Below, piece by piece: positions 8,507 to 19,494 of a DNA stretch of 64,000 nt (the stretch's first letter is position 1; each line of letters starts with the position of its first letter). The stretch comes from JAHJQZ01 sp963675235 (GTDB taxonomy: Bacteria; Pseudomonadota; Alphaproteobacteria; Rhizobiales; Devosiaceae). Below the pieces are notes generated by a model, which did no database searches, was not told the origin of the DNA, and saw nothing but the letters and a program-made list of their open reading frames with translations. A program made the position numbers and the translations under genes. The stretch is from contig CAXXFU010000002.1 of the NCBI GenBank assembly GCA_963675235.2, positions 1,191,888-1,255,887 on the forward strand. The letters are read 5' to 3'.

Positions 8507-9982
8507 ATGAACGCGATCATACCCGAGCCGATGCCTACGAAGAGTTTCGACAATCCGGAACTTGCCTGGGAGTATGTCGCGGAGATCTACAAGCGCAACA
8601 CCAGCTTCATCCGCGAGCACCTGTTCTCGCTGATCAAGGGATCAGAGCCGCTCGGGCGCGTGCGCGCCACGTATCCGGAAGTGCGCGTGTCATCGACCAG
8701 CTTCGGCCGCGTGGACTCGCACCTGCCTTACGGATTCCTGCATAGTCCCGGTCTTTACAAGACGACGCTGACCGCGCCCCTGCTGTTCAAGCGCTATCTC
8801 ATTCAGCAGTTCACACTCATCCTCAAGCACTACGACACTGAGATCGAGATCGGCGAATCCGACACGCCGATCCCGTTGCATTTCGCCTTCCACCCGTCCG
8901 AGCGCATCGACGGCGAGGCGATCGACGCCCTTGGCGTGCCGCTTCGCGACATCTTCGATGTGCCGGACCTGACCAATACCGACGACGAGATCGCCAACGG
9001 CACCCTCATTCCCGGCGCCGGCGGTCCCTACCCGCTTTCGGTGTTCACGGCGCCGCGCACCGACTACTCGCTCTATCGCCTGTCGCACTACACTGCGACC
9101 GAGCCCGAGCACTTCCAGAACTTCGTGATCTTCACCAACTATCAGTTCTACATGGAAGAGTTCTGCCGGCTGGCCGAGCAGTACATGAACGAGGGACACC
9201 CGGACTACACGCATTTCATCGGGCCGGGCAACGTCATCCAGACCAATACACGCCTTGGTGGCGGCACCACCGGCGAGCCGCCGCCACGCGATCCGCAAAT
9301 GCCGACCTATCACCTGGTCGCCGAGGGCAGCCGCGGCATCACCATGGTCAATATCGGCGTCGGCCCGTCCAACGCCAAGACCATCACCGACCATATCGCA
9401 GTGCTGAGGCCGCATGCCTGGGTCATGGTCGGCCATTGCGCCGGCCTCAGGAACTCGCAGGAACTCGGCGACTACGTTCTGGCCCATGCCTATGTCCGCG
9501 AGGACCACGTGCTCGACGCAGACCTTCCGATCAGCGTGCCGATCCCGGCTCTGGCGGAAATCCAGGTGGCGCTCGAACAGGCCGTGGCCAGCGTCACCGG
9601 CCTGCATGGCGTCGACGTCAAGCGTGTGATGCGCACCGGCACGGTTGCGACCTTCGACAATCGCAACTGGGAACTGCGCGACATGAACGAGATATCGCAG
9701 CGGCTGAGCCAGTCGCGCGCCGTCGCGCTCGACATGGAATCGGCAACCATCGCCGCCAACGGTTTCCGCTTCCGCGTGCCTTACGGCACTTTGCTGTGCG
9801 TGTCGGACAAGCCGCTGCATGGCGAGATCAAGCTGCCCGGCATGGCCTCGGAATTCTACCGCACCCAGGTCAACCGGCACCTGCTGATCGGCATCAAGGC
9901 CATGGAAATCCTCCGGAACCAGGCGCCGGAGCGCTTGCATTCACGCAAATTGCGCAGCTTTGCCGAGACGGCGTTCCAGTAG
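8507..9982 (+). CDS. amn: AMP nucleosidase
   Basis: A 491-residue enzyme that hydrolyses AMP to adenine and ribose 5-phosphate in purine balance. The start at 8507 (MNAIIPEPMPT) follows GAAGGAAGG. The N-terminal AMP-nucleosidase domain covers about residues 1-170; the C-terminal phosphorylase-like catalytic domain includes NIGVGPSNAKTITDH, MVGHCAGLR and DMESATIAANGFRFRVPYG. Length is close to E. coli Amn (484). It is monocistronic. Confidence 0.96.
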   Translation: MNAIIPEPMPTKSFDNPELAWEYVAEIYKRNTSFIREHLFSLIKGSEPLGRVRATYPEVRVSSTSFGRVDSHLPYGFLHSPGLYKTTLTAPLLFKRYLIQQFTLILKHYDTEIEIGESDTPIPLHFAFHPSERIDGEAIDALGVPLRDIFDVPDLTNTDDEIANGTLIPGAGGPYPLSVFTAPRTDYSLYRLSHYTATEPEHFQNFVIFTNYQFYMEEFCRLAEQYMNEGHPDYTHFIGPGNVIQTNTRLGGGTTGEPPPRDPQMPTYHLVAEGSRGITMVNIGVGPSNAKTITDHIAVLRPHAWVMVGHCAGLRNSQELGDYVLAHAYVREDHVLDADLPISVPIPALAEIQVALEQAVASVTGLHGVDVKRVMRTGTVATFDNRNWELRDMNEISQRLSQSRAVALDMESATIAANGFRFRVPYGTLLCVSDKPLHGEIKLPGMASEFYRTQVNRHLLIGIKAMEILRNQAPERLHSRKLRSFAETAFQ

Positions 9983-10132
9983 ATCAAGGCCAAAAACCCG
10001 ACATTGCCGCGTATGCGGGAGTCCAATAGCGCTTGAGGCCTGCGTGTGCAGGACTCATGCGCGCCGCCGACGCGGCGCAGATGGATCCCCGATCAGGTCG
10101 GCGATGACGACGTGATCGGGCGACGCTTCGCG

Positions 10133-10321
10133 CTACCTTTTCTCGTCTTCACCACGCTTGTGCGCATCGAGAACCTTCTCGGCCCGTGTGTTTTCAAGCC
10201 TTGTGCCCTGCTTTTCGGCCTTGGTGCGTCCGAAGGCGATGCGGTTGGCCTCCGCTGTCTTTTCCTTCTCGTCCCGCGCCTTGCGCTTGCGCGCCTGCCT
10301 GAGATTGACAATGTCAGCCAT
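10133..10321 (-). CDS. DUF4169 family small protein
   Basis: A 62-residue, highly charged protein (MADIVNLRQARKRKARDEKE..., NRIAFGRTKAE). The N-terminal motif IVNLRQARK is the DUF4169 hallmark, common in rhizobia. The ATG shares its A with the TGA stop of the upstream glutathione peroxidase gene, so translation is probably coupled. It is predicted to be helical throughout; function unknown. Confidence 0.82.
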   Translation of the reverse strand: MADIVNLRQARKRKARDEKEKTAEANRIAFGRTKAEKQGTRLENTRAEKVLDAHKRGEDEKR

Positions 10322-10797
10322 CACAGAAACGTCTCGATGTCGGCGCGTATGTCCTCCGGGGTCTGCTTGGGCGAATAGCGCCGAAGGGGTTGTCCGTCGC
10401 GTCCGATCAGGAACTTGCCGAAGTTCCACTCGATGTCGGCGCCGTCGGAACCCGGCGTTTCCGTCTTGAGCCAGGCATAGAGTGGGTCGGTATCCGCGCC
10501 GTTGACGTCAATCTTGCCGGCCATGGGAAAAGTGACGCCATAGGTAGCGCTGCAGAATTCGGCGATTTCGGCGTCGCTGCCCGGCTCCTGCCCGGCGAAC
10601 TGGTTGCAGGGAAAGCCGAGCACCGTGAAACCAAGGGGCGACAGGTCCCTGTGCAGGCGTTCCAGGCCCTCGTATTGCGGCGTCAGCCCGCATTTGCTGG
10701 CAACATTGACGGCCAGTATCAGCTTGCCGGCGAAGGCCGACGGATCGAGCGGCCCGCCGCCGAGTTTTTCCATCGAAAAATCAGAAAACGTCGCCAT
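10321..10797 (-). CDS. Glutathione peroxidase (cysteine type)
   Basis: A 158-residue thiol peroxidase reducing hydroperoxides with thioredoxin or glutathione. The start at 10797 (MATFSDFSMEK) has AAGGAGG seven bases before it. The active-site block NVASKCGLTPQYEGLE holds the peroxidatic Cys36; FPCNQFAGQEPG supplies Cys64 and the catalytic glutamine; IEWNFGKFLI contains the conserved tryptophan and asparagine. It is co-transcribed with the overlapping DUF4169 gene. Confidence 0.95.
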   Translation of the reverse strand: MATFSDFSMEKLGGGPLDPSAFAGKLILAVNVASKCGLTPQYEGLERLHRDLSPLGFTVLGFPCNQFAGQEPGSDAEIAEFCSATYGVTFPMAGKIDVNGADTDPLYAWLKTETPGSDGADIEWNFGKFLIGRDGQPLRRYSPKQTPEDIRADIETFL

Positions 10798-10901
10798 GAC
10801 CCCCTCCTTCGTGCCTGGGCCGGCATGGAAACCCATGACGCTCGCCAGTGCAACGGCCGCCCTGAGGCGGCCGGCTCAATTCATTTGTCTGTGTGCAGCA
10901 A

Positions 10902-12530
<1,629 letters not shown>

Positions 12531-12637
12531 GGGCCCCTACCATACTCCACATTCGGCGATTCGGACGCTCAATTTTCGTCTCCAAACAAAGAAAAGGGGA
12601 TGTTGCCATCCCCTTGTTCGTCATCCATGTCGCGACC

Positions 12638-13090
12638 CTAGTTTCCGCTGCCGCCGGTTGTCCCGGTCGTGCCGTCGGCGGGCGCCGACGGAATGGCCAG
12701 CGCTGGCGAGTCCGAGGCATCGGCGGGAGCCGTGCCGCTCGTCTGCTCCTGCAGCTGGTTGAGCGCGTCAAGCGCGTTCTGGGACAGCGTGCCGTCACCA
12801 TTGGTCTGGACGGTCCCATCCGTCTGGGTCTGCTCGGAAGCGCTGTCGAGGATCGAGCTCGAGCTGCGATCGATCGACTTGACCACGGTCAGGCCAATGG
12901 CCAGCAGGAAGAACAGCGTGGCGAGAATGGCCGTTGTCCGGGTCAGCACATTAGCCGATCCGCGCGAGGTCATGAAGGAGTTGTTGCCTCCGCCCATACC
13001 AAGTCCACCGCCTTCGGAGCGCTGGATCAGAATGACAGCGATCATGGCGAGGACGATCAGCAGATAGGCGACGAGCAGTACATTATCCAT
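12638..13090 (-). CDS. secG: Preprotein translocase subunit SecG
   Basis: A 150-residue inner-membrane protein of the SecYEG channel. Two membrane segments (residues ~3-20 and ~52-72) flank the conserved cytosolic loop IQRSEGGGLGMGGG; SRGSANVLTRTTAILATLFF follows. The long low-complexity C-terminal tail (Ala/Asp/Gly/Thr-rich, ending GGSGN) is typical of alphaproteobacterial SecG. About 105 bases separate it from pyrG downstream. Confidence 0.95.
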   Translation of the reverse strand: MDNVLLVAYLLIVLAMIAVILIQRSEGGGLGMGGGNNSFMTSRGSANVLTRTTAILATLFFLLAIGLTVVKSIDRSSSSILDSASEQTQTDGTVQTNGDGTLSQNALDALNQLQEQTSGTAPADASDSPALAIPSAPADGTTGTTGGSGN

Positions 13091-13228
13091 GGGACGGGTC
13101 CGTAGGGTCGAACAAGCGGGCGTTCTAGAGCAAACGTCGGCTCAATGCCAGAGGCTTGCGGATTTTTTAGGGCGAGGCATTGTGTAGCCTTCACATAGTG
13201 CACGGCAGGACGTCGGAAAAGGCCAGCA

Positions 13229-14284
13229 ATGTCGGCAAATCCCCCATCTGCGACAGAATTCCCCTTCGATGCGGTGGTGAGTACATCCGGGCGCGGCGGC
13301 CCTGTTCGCTGTCATGCGAAGGTGTCTGCCGCCCTCGCCTCCGCCCCGCCGGTTGCGACCGGGCCATATCGCATTCTCATCGGCAAGGGCGAGTGGCGCG
13401 AACGAATCGTCATCGACCGGCCCGATGTCCATCTGATCGGCGAGGATGCCGAGCAAAGCGTACTTGTGTTTTCCCGCCATGCCGGGCTGGCAGGCGCGGA
13501 TGGCAAACCGATCGGGACATTCGATACCGCGACGTTGAAAGTGGTGGCACCGGGCTTTCGCGCGGAAAACCTGACCATCGCCAATGATTACGACTACCTC
13601 GGCAACATGCAGAGCGCCGGCGGCAACGACAAGGTTGGACACCACGGTTCGCAGGCCGTTGCACTGGCGATCGAGGGCGCGGCCGATCGCACAGTCTTGA
13701 ACAACGTGCGCCTCATCGGCCACCAGGACACGCTCTACGCCCATGCCGGCCGCAGCCTTTTTCACAATTGTACGATTTCGGGCAGCGTCGATTTCATTTT
13801 CGGTGGCGGACGCGCCTTTTTCGATTCCTGCCGCATCGTCTCGCGCCACCGGCCCGGCCAGGCCATCGAAGGTTTCATCGCCGCGCCCAACACTGACAGA
13901 CATCAGCCAGCCGGCTTTGTTTTCAACCAGTGCAGGCTGGAGAAAGAACACGGCGTTGCGCCGCACTCGGTGGCGCTGGGGCGCCCGTGGCGCCAGACGA
14001 CACAGTTTGCCGACGGGTTCTACGGCAATCCCGACCATGTCGGAGCGGCAGCCTATCTGTCGTGCTGGATGGACGACCATATCGTGCCGGAAGGCTGGCA
14101 CCCCATGGACTACAACGCCAGGAGCGGCAGCCGGGCAACGCTTGCACCGGAACAGGCGCGACTTTTCGAATATGACAGTTCCGGGCCGGGCGCCGCAGAT
14201 CCGTCGGCGCGCCGCTGTATCCTCGGCGACGCCGAGGCGCGTGGCCTGACGATGGCCGCTGTTCTCGGTGACTGGCAGGGATGA
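13229..14284 (+). CDS. Pectinesterase-like protein without signal peptide
   Basis: A 351-residue right-handed beta-helix protein of carbohydrate esterase family 8. The catalytic blocks are GHQDTLYAH (the QD pair), GSVDFIFGGG (catalytic Asp) and LGRPWRQ (conserved Arg/Trp). CE8 enzymes remove methyl esters from pectin, normally outside the cytosol. The N-terminus (MSANPPSATEFPFDAV) has no hydrophobic signal peptide, which is odd for the family; no better upstream start is apparent. It is monocistronic, between secG and tpiA, with no pectin genes beside it. Substrate is uncertain. Confidence 0.85.
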   Translation: MSANPPSATEFPFDAVVSTSGRGGPVRCHAKVSAALASAPPVATGPYRILIGKGEWRERIVIDRPDVHLIGEDAEQSVLVFSRHAGLAGADGKPIGTFDTATLKVVAPGFRAENLTIANDYDYLGNMQSAGGNDKVGHHGSQAVALAIEGAADRTVLNNVRLIGHQDTLYAHAGRSLFHNCTISGSVDFIFGGGRAFFDSCRIVSRHRPGQAIEGFIAAPNTDRHQPAGFVFNQCRLEKEHGVAPHSVALGRPWRQTTQFADGFYGNPDHVGAAAYLSCWMDDHIVPEGWHPMDYNARSGSRATLAPEQARLFEYDSSGPGAADPSARRCILGDAEARGLTMAAVLGDWQG

Positions 14285-14335
14285 CGGCGCCTTCGGCGAT
14301 CCGTCACCCCTTCATTCAGGAGTTGGTCCAGCTGG

Positions 14336-15085
14336 CTAGCCGAGCTTGCGCGCCGATTCAACGATCGACAGGAACGAATCGGCCTTGAGCGAGGCGCCGC
14401 CGATCAGTCCGCCGTCGACATCGGCGATGGCGAGGATTTCGTCGGCGTTCTTGGGATTGAGCGAGCCGCCGTAAAGAATGCGGATGTCGTCGGCGCCGGC
14501 ACCGAACCGGTCGCGCAGGTGGCCGCGGATGGCGGTATGGACCTCGGCGATCTGCTCGCTGGTCGGGGTCAGGCCGGTGCCGATGGCCCACACAGGCTCA
14601 TAGGCGATGACGATGGATCCCGCCGGGTTGGCATCGGGAACCGAGCCAGCCATCTGGGAAGCAATGACCGAAAGGGTGTCATTGGCTTCGCGCTGGCCCA
14701 GCGTTTCGCCGATGCAGACGATCGGCATCGCGCCGCCATTGAGAACGGCTTCGGCCTTGGCCTTGACGATGGCATCGGTATCGCCGTGGTCGGCGCGGCG
14801 TTCGGAGTGGCCGACGATGATATAGGCGGCGCCAGCATCGGTGAGCATGCCGACCGACAGATCGCCGGTGTGGGCGCCCTTGGCTTCGGTGTGGCAATCC
14901 TGCGCTCCGAGCGCCAGCGGCTTGGAGCCGACGGCGGCTCTGGCGGCAGCGAGAATGGTCGCCGGCGGGCAGATCAGGCATTCCGGTCCGGTCGCGGCGG
15001 CGCCGGCAGCGATCGCCTCGATCTCGGCGATTTCCGCGGATGTGCCATTCATTTTCCAGTTTCCGGCGATGAGAGGTCTGCGCAT
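14336..15085 (-). CDS. tpiA: Triosephosphate isomerase
   Basis: A 249-residue TIM-barrel enzyme of glycolysis. The start at 15085 (MRRPLIAGNWKMNG) carries the catalytic lysine; catalytic His in VGHSERRAD, catalytic Glu in IAYEPVWAIGTG, and the phosphate loop GGSLNPKN are all present. The tpiA-secG-pyrG neighbourhood of rhizobia is kept except for the pectinesterase-like gene between tpiA and secG. It is divergent from the PpiD gene across about 265 bases with no other supported gene. Confidence 0.97.
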   Translation of the reverse strand: MRRPLIAGNWKMNGTSAEIAEIEAIAAGAAATGPECLICPPATILAAARAAVGSKPLALGAQDCHTEAKGAHTGDLSVGMLTDAGAAYIIVGHSERRADHGDTDAIVKAKAEAVLNGGAMPIVCIGETLGQREANDTLSVIASQMAGSVPDANPAGSIVIAYEPVWAIGTGLTPTSEQIAEVHTAIRGHLRDRFGAGADDIRILYGGSLNPKNADEILAIADVDGGLIGGASLKADSFLSIVESARKLG

Positions 15086-15349
15086 TGATGTGTTCCCTTG
15101 GAGGTGTTCGCAAATTCTTGCCGCAGACAAAGCGGGGGGTGTGCGGCTTGCGGACAAGATCGAACGACTAAAGAATGGCGCACAATGTCGAATCTTGGCC
15201 TCGACATCATGCTGGCAAACGGACGCACCCTTGCACTGGCCGGCGGATTGCCTTACCCACCGGTCCGGCGGCTTGCGGCGCCCGGATAACCCTGTCTAAT
15301 ATCCGGCGCCACAGCGCCGCAAGCGCTTTATCCCTTTGGGAAATGTTTC

Positions 15350-17221
15350 ATGCTCGACAATCTGCGTCATTTCGGTTCATCCATCATCGGCAAGATCATG
15401 ATGGGGTTCCTTCTGGTGGGCCTTGCCGGTTTCGGTATTTCCGGCGTCCTGACCTCCATCGGCTCGAACACGGTCGCCCGCGTCGGCAGCCAGGAAATCA
15501 CCATCAGGGATTTCCAGCGCGCCTACAGCCAGCAGGTCGATGCCGCTGCGCGCCAGTTCGGTTCGGTCCCGACACCTGAGCAGGCGATGGCCATGGGCAT
15601 TCCCTCGTCGGTTCTCAATTCGCTGGCGGCCAACGCGGCGCTCGACGAGCTCGGCATGCGCATGGGCCTTGGCGCCTCCGACACAAGGCTCGGCCAGATG
15701 CTGCGCAGCGATCCGAGCTTTGCCGGCATTGACGGCACGTTCGACCGCGCCATCTTCAGCCGCGCCATCGCCCAGGCCGGCTACACCGAGACCGAATATC
15801 TCAACATGCTGAAAAACGGCGCCGGGCGTCAGCAGATCGTTTCGGCCACCTTCTCCGACATCGCCCTGCCCAAGGCGGCGATGGAGCTGTTGAACCGCTA
15901 TTCGAACGACACCCGCGCCATCGACTATTACGTGCTCGCGCCGCAGTCGATTCCGAGTGTCGAAGAGCCGACCGAAGAGGAGATGGCCGCCTATCTCGGC
16001 GAAAACCAGCAGACGTTCCGGACCCAGCCGACACGCACGGCGCGATTCATCGTTCTGACCAATGATGCGCTCGCCCGCAACGAGACCGTTTCCGAGGAAC
16101 AGGTTCAGGCCGAATATGAAAAGACCAAGGCCAGCCTGTCGGTTGTCGAGACCCGTACCATCCGCCAGGTCGTGCTCAATGACGAGCAGAAGGCCGCCTT
16201 CGAATCCGGCCAGACAGCAGGACAGGGCTTTGACGAACTTGTCGCTGCAAATGGCCTCAACCCGACCGACCTCGGCACGCTCGCCCGCAGCGACATCACC
16301 GACGAAACACTGGCCGAGACTGCCTTCGGCCTCGAAGCCGGCCAGTTTGCCCTGGTGCCAGGCGCATTGGGCACCCGTGCAGTTGTTGTCGACACGATCA
16401 ACGCCGCCCGGGTCGAGACCCTTGAGGAAGCACGCGCCGACATCGAAGAGCGTTTGAAGCAGAAGCAGGCCCGAGACAAATATGCCGATGTGCTCGACGG
16501 CATCGAGGAGTTGCGTGCCGCCTTCACGCCAATCGACGAGATCGCCCAGCGCTTCAACCTCGATATCTCCGAGGTGAGCCTGACCGCATCCGGCCAGGAG
16601 CTTTCGGTCATCTCCGACATTCCGGCCGGTGCCGAAACCAAGGTCGCCACTCAGGTGTTTTCGACAGACATGGGCGCCCTCGCCCCCTCGATCGCCATCT
16701 CCTCGAGCGTCAATGTTTGGTTCGACCTCGAGGCGATCACCGATGCCCGCGACCAGACGCTTGACGAGGTGCGCGACCAGATCAAGACGACAATGGTCGC
16801 CGCCCGGACCGCGGAAGCGCTGAAGGCTGCCGCCGAAGAGGACCTTGCCGCCATCGATGCCGGCAAGAGCGTCGACGAAGTCGCTGCGGCGCGCAACACC
16901 TTCACCACCACCTCGCCCGGTTTCAACCGTGGCGGTCTGCAGAACTCGCCGATCGATGGCGCCGTGGCATCCGCGGCCTTCGCCGGCCCGGCCGGACTCA
17001 GCGATATCGCCCTGAACGGCAACGGCAATTATGTCGTTTTCACCGTGTCCGGCGTGACGCCGGCGACAGGCGAGCCGCCAGCACAGGCGCTGGACTACGT
17101 GACGACAGGCTGGCGCGACACCATCTACGCCGAATTCGTCGCCGGGCTCAGGACCGATACCGGCATGAGCATTTCCCAGAACACGCTGGCGAACCTTGTC
17201 GGCACGTCGACCGGAAACTGA
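15350..17221 (+). CDS. PpiD-like periplasmic peptidyl-prolyl isomerase / SurA-N protein
   Basis: A 623-residue inner-membrane-anchored chaperone. One N-terminal membrane segment (residues ~15-36, IMMGFLLVGLAGFGISGVL) is followed by a SurA-type chaperone domain, a degenerate parvulin domain (~240-360) and a long C-terminal domain. Length and order match alphaproteobacterial PpiD, which helps fold exported proteins leaving SecYEG. Only about six bases separate it from trpE, so it probably heads a transcript running into the tryptophan genes. Confidence 0.9.
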   Translation: MLDNLRHFGSSIIGKIMMGFLLVGLAGFGISGVLTSIGSNTVARVGSQEITIRDFQRAYSQQVDAAARQFGSVPTPEQAMAMGIPSSVLNSLAANAALDELGMRMGLGASDTRLGQMLRSDPSFAGIDGTFDRAIFSRAIAQAGYTETEYLNMLKNGAGRQQIVSATFSDIALPKAAMELLNRYSNDTRAIDYYVLAPQSIPSVEEPTEEEMAAYLGENQQTFRTQPTRTARFIVLTNDALARNETVSEEQVQAEYEKTKASLSVVETRTIRQVVLNDEQKAAFESGQTAGQGFDELVAANGLNPTDLGTLARSDITDETLAETAFGLEAGQFALVPGALGTRAVVVDTINAARVETLEEARADIEERLKQKQARDKYADVLDGIEELRAAFTPIDEIAQRFNLDISEVSLTASGQELSVISDIPAGAETKVATQVFSTDMGALAPSIAISSSVNVWFDLEAITDARDQTLDEVRDQIKTTMVAARTAEALKAAAEEDLAAIDAGKSVDEVAAARNTFTTTSPGFNRGGLQNSPIDGAVASAAFAGPAGLSDIALNGNGNYVVFTVSGVTPATGEPPAQALDYVTTGWRDTIYAEFVAGLRTDTGMSISQNTLANLVGTSTGN

Positions 17222-17227
17222 GGCAAG

Positions 17228-18742
17228 ATGAGCGACAGCGATGGCTTTGCCGAGTTTGCACAGGGGTATGAGGCAGGACGGGCGCAGATCGTCTGGCGCC
17301 GCATCGTCGCCGATCTCGACACGCCGGTCGGCATCTACCTGAAGCTCAGCGAAGGGCGCACCAATACCTTCCTGCTCGAGTCGGTTCTCGGCGGCACGAC
17401 ACGCTCACGCTATTCGATGATCGGCACCGAGCCGGACATGATGCTCAGGGTCAAGGACGGGGTGCCGGCGGTCAACCGCCAGGTCAAGGCCGCCCCGGAC
17501 GCCTTCGAGACCATCGACATGCCGCCGCTCGAGGCGTTGCGCATGCTGATCGCCGAATCCCAGGCCGACATTCCCGAAGGCCTGCCGCCGTCGTCGGCCG
17601 GCATGTGGGGGTATCTGGGCTACGACATGGTGCGGCAGATGGAAGTCCTGCCCGACGCCAACCCCGACGACATGGGCCAGCCCGACGCGTTGCTGATGCG
17701 GCCGGGACTTCTGGCGGTGTTCGATATCCTCAAGGACGAGCTCTACCTGACGGCGCCGGCCTATCCGCGTGAGGGCGTGACGGCCAGGCAGGCCCATGAG
17801 GCCGCCCTCGCACGCATCGATGACGCCATGGTGCGGCTGGAACGTCCGATCACCCGCGTTCCCGACGCCTATGACACCGAAACCATTGCCGTTAGCTCCA
17901 ACACCACGCCGGACGAATACAAGGCGATGGTCGACGCGGCCAAGACCTATATCAAGGCCGGCGACATCTTCCAGGTGGTGCTGTCGCAGCGTTTTTCCGC
18001 CGAGTTCGACCTGCCGCCGACGGCGCTCTATCGGGCGCTGAGGCGCACCAATCCGTCGCCCTACATGTATTTCCTCGATTTCGGCGCCTTCGCAGTCGCC
18101 GGTTCGAGCCCGGAAATCCTCGTGCGCGTCGACAAGGACAAGACGGTCACCATCCGTCCGATCGCCGGCACGCGCCGTCGTGGCGCCACACCCGAGGCCG
18201 ACAAGGCCATGGCCGACGAGCTGATGGCGGATCCCAAGGAATTGAGCGAGCACCTGATGCTGCTCGATCTCGGGCGCAACGATGTGGGTCGCGTCGCCGA
18301 GATCGGCTCGGTGAAGGTCACCGACAAGTTCTTTTTGGAGTATTATTCTCACGTCATTCACATCGTCTCCAATGTCATCGGCACCATGGCGCCGGACAAG
18401 GACGTGATCGATGCGCTATCGGCCGGGTTCCCGGCCGGTACGGTGTCGGGCGCGCCCAAGGTCCGGGCGATGGAGATCATCGACGAGTTGGAGAAATCGC
18501 GCCGTGGCATCTATGGCGGCTGCGTCGGCTATTTCGGCGCCGACGGCACGCTCGACACCTGCATCGTCTTGAGGACGGCCATCCTTGCGGATGGCAAGCT
18601 GCATGTGCAGGCCGGGGCCGGCATCGTCGCCGACAGCCAGCCGCGGCTCGAACAGCTCGAGTGCGAAAACAAGGCCCGCGCCCTTTTCAGTGCCGCCGAA
18701 GAGGCGCTACGCTATGCTGGAGAAGCCCGGATCGGCCAGTGA
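17228..18742 (+). CDS. trpE: Anthranilate synthase component I
   Basis: A 504-residue chorismate-using enzyme, first of the tryptophan pathway. The N-terminal feedback-binding region (TNTFLLESVLGG, residues ~45-57, containing the LLES motif) and the C-terminal chorismate-binding domain (GAPKVRAMEIIDELE; YGGCVGYFGADG) are intact. It is a stand-alone TrpE, whereas many rhizobia have a TrpE-TrpG fusion. No leader peptide or attenuator is visible, since it follows the PpiD gene by about six bases. Confidence 0.97.
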   Translation: MSDSDGFAEFAQGYEAGRAQIVWRRIVADLDTPVGIYLKLSEGRTNTFLLESVLGGTTRSRYSMIGTEPDMMLRVKDGVPAVNRQVKAAPDAFETIDMPPLEALRMLIAESQADIPEGLPPSSAGMWGYLGYDMVRQMEVLPDANPDDMGQPDALLMRPGLLAVFDILKDELYLTAPAYPREGVTARQAHEAALARIDDAMVRLERPITRVPDAYDTETIAVSSNTTPDEYKAMVDAAKTYIKAGDIFQVVLSQRFSAEFDLPPTALYRALRRTNPSPYMYFLDFGAFAVAGSSPEILVRVDKDKTVTIRPIAGTRRRGATPEADKAMADELMADPKELSEHLMLLDLGRNDVGRVAEIGSVKVTDKFFLEYYSHVIHIVSNVIGTMAPDKDVIDALSAGFPAGTVSGAPKVRAMEIIDELEKSRRGIYGGCVGYFGADGTLDTCIVLRTAILADGKLHVQAGAGIVADSQPRLEQLECENKARALFSAAEEALRYAGEARIGQ

Positions 18743-18823
18743 ATGCCATGCCGTGAATACGATCTTGTGATGCTTTTTCAAAGCCGCGTCACATGTCCTA
18801 AGTCTTTGAGTGGTCGCGTGTTC

Positions 18824-18866
18824 GAACCGGAAAAGCGGTAGCCACTTTTCTTGAACATGCTCTAGG
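18824..18866. repeat. Rhizobial intergenic palindromic repeat
   Basis: CCGGAAAAGCGG (18827-18838) is followed by its imperfect complement CCACTTTTC and then TTGAACATGCTCTA. This resembles the short dispersed palindromes found between genes in many Hyphomicrobiales genomes. It fills part of the 132-base gap between trpE and trpG. Only one copy was noticed in this window. Confidence 0.55.
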
Positions 18867-18874
18867 ATGCCCCC

Positions 18875-19471
18875 ATGAACGTGCTCGTCATCGATAACTA
18901 CGACAGTTTCACCTACAATCTCGTGCATTTTCTTGGCGAGCTTGGGGCAAAACTCGACGTCGTCCGCAACGACAAGATCGACCTTGACGTCATCGCCGAG
19001 CGCAAACCCTACGCCATCGTGTTGTCGCCCGGCCCGTGCACGCCGAACGAGGCCGGCATCTGCCTGCCGCTCATTCCGCGTTTCGCCCCGGAGATCCCGA
19101 TTTTCGGCGTTTGTCTCGGCATGCAGTCGATTGGCCAGGCTTTTGGCGGCGAGGTCGTCGGTGCGCCGTCGCTGATGCACGGCAAGACCTCGGAGATTCA
19201 CCACACCGGCAAGGGCGTGTTCCGCGGCCTCAATTCCGGTTTCACCGCCACGCGCTATCATTCGCTGGCGGTCAAGCCCGAAACCATGCCGATCACGCTC
19301 GAGGTCACGGCCACCACCGAGGACGGCGTCGTCATGGGGTTGCAACACAAGTCCTATCCGGTGCATGGCGTACAGTTCCATCCCGAGAGCATCGCCTCGG
19401 AAAACGGTCACACCCTGCTGCAGAACTTCCTCAACATCGCCCGGGACTTCAATCTCGGGCGGGCAGCCTGA
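18875..19471 (+). CDS. trpG: Anthranilate synthase component II (glutamine amidotransferase)
   Basis: A 198-residue class I amidotransferase supplying ammonia to TrpE. It starts MNVLVIDNYDSFTYNLVHFLGE; the nucleophile cysteine is in FGVCLGMQSI, and the His-Glu pair is in VHGVQFHPESIAS. SPGPCTPNEAG fits the TrpG/PabA type. Its place between trpE and trpD supports trpG over pabA. The gap before it holds the palindromic repeat. Confidence 0.96.
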   Translation: MNVLVIDNYDSFTYNLVHFLGELGAKLDVVRNDKIDLDVIAERKPYAIVLSPGPCTPNEAGICLPLIPRFAPEIPIFGVCLGMQSIGQAFGGEVVGAPSLMHGKTSEIHHTGKGVFRGLNSGFTATRYHSLAVKPETMPITLEVTATTEDGVVMGLQHKSYPVHGVQFHPESIASENGHTLLQNFLNIARDFNLGRAA

Positions 19472-19494
19472 TCCAATCAGCTTCGGAGGCGCAA

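Noticed and set aside
18743..18874. Tryptophan attenuator or leader peptide before trpG
   Set aside because: No Trp-rich short frame or alternative hairpins; the only structure is the dispersed palindrome.
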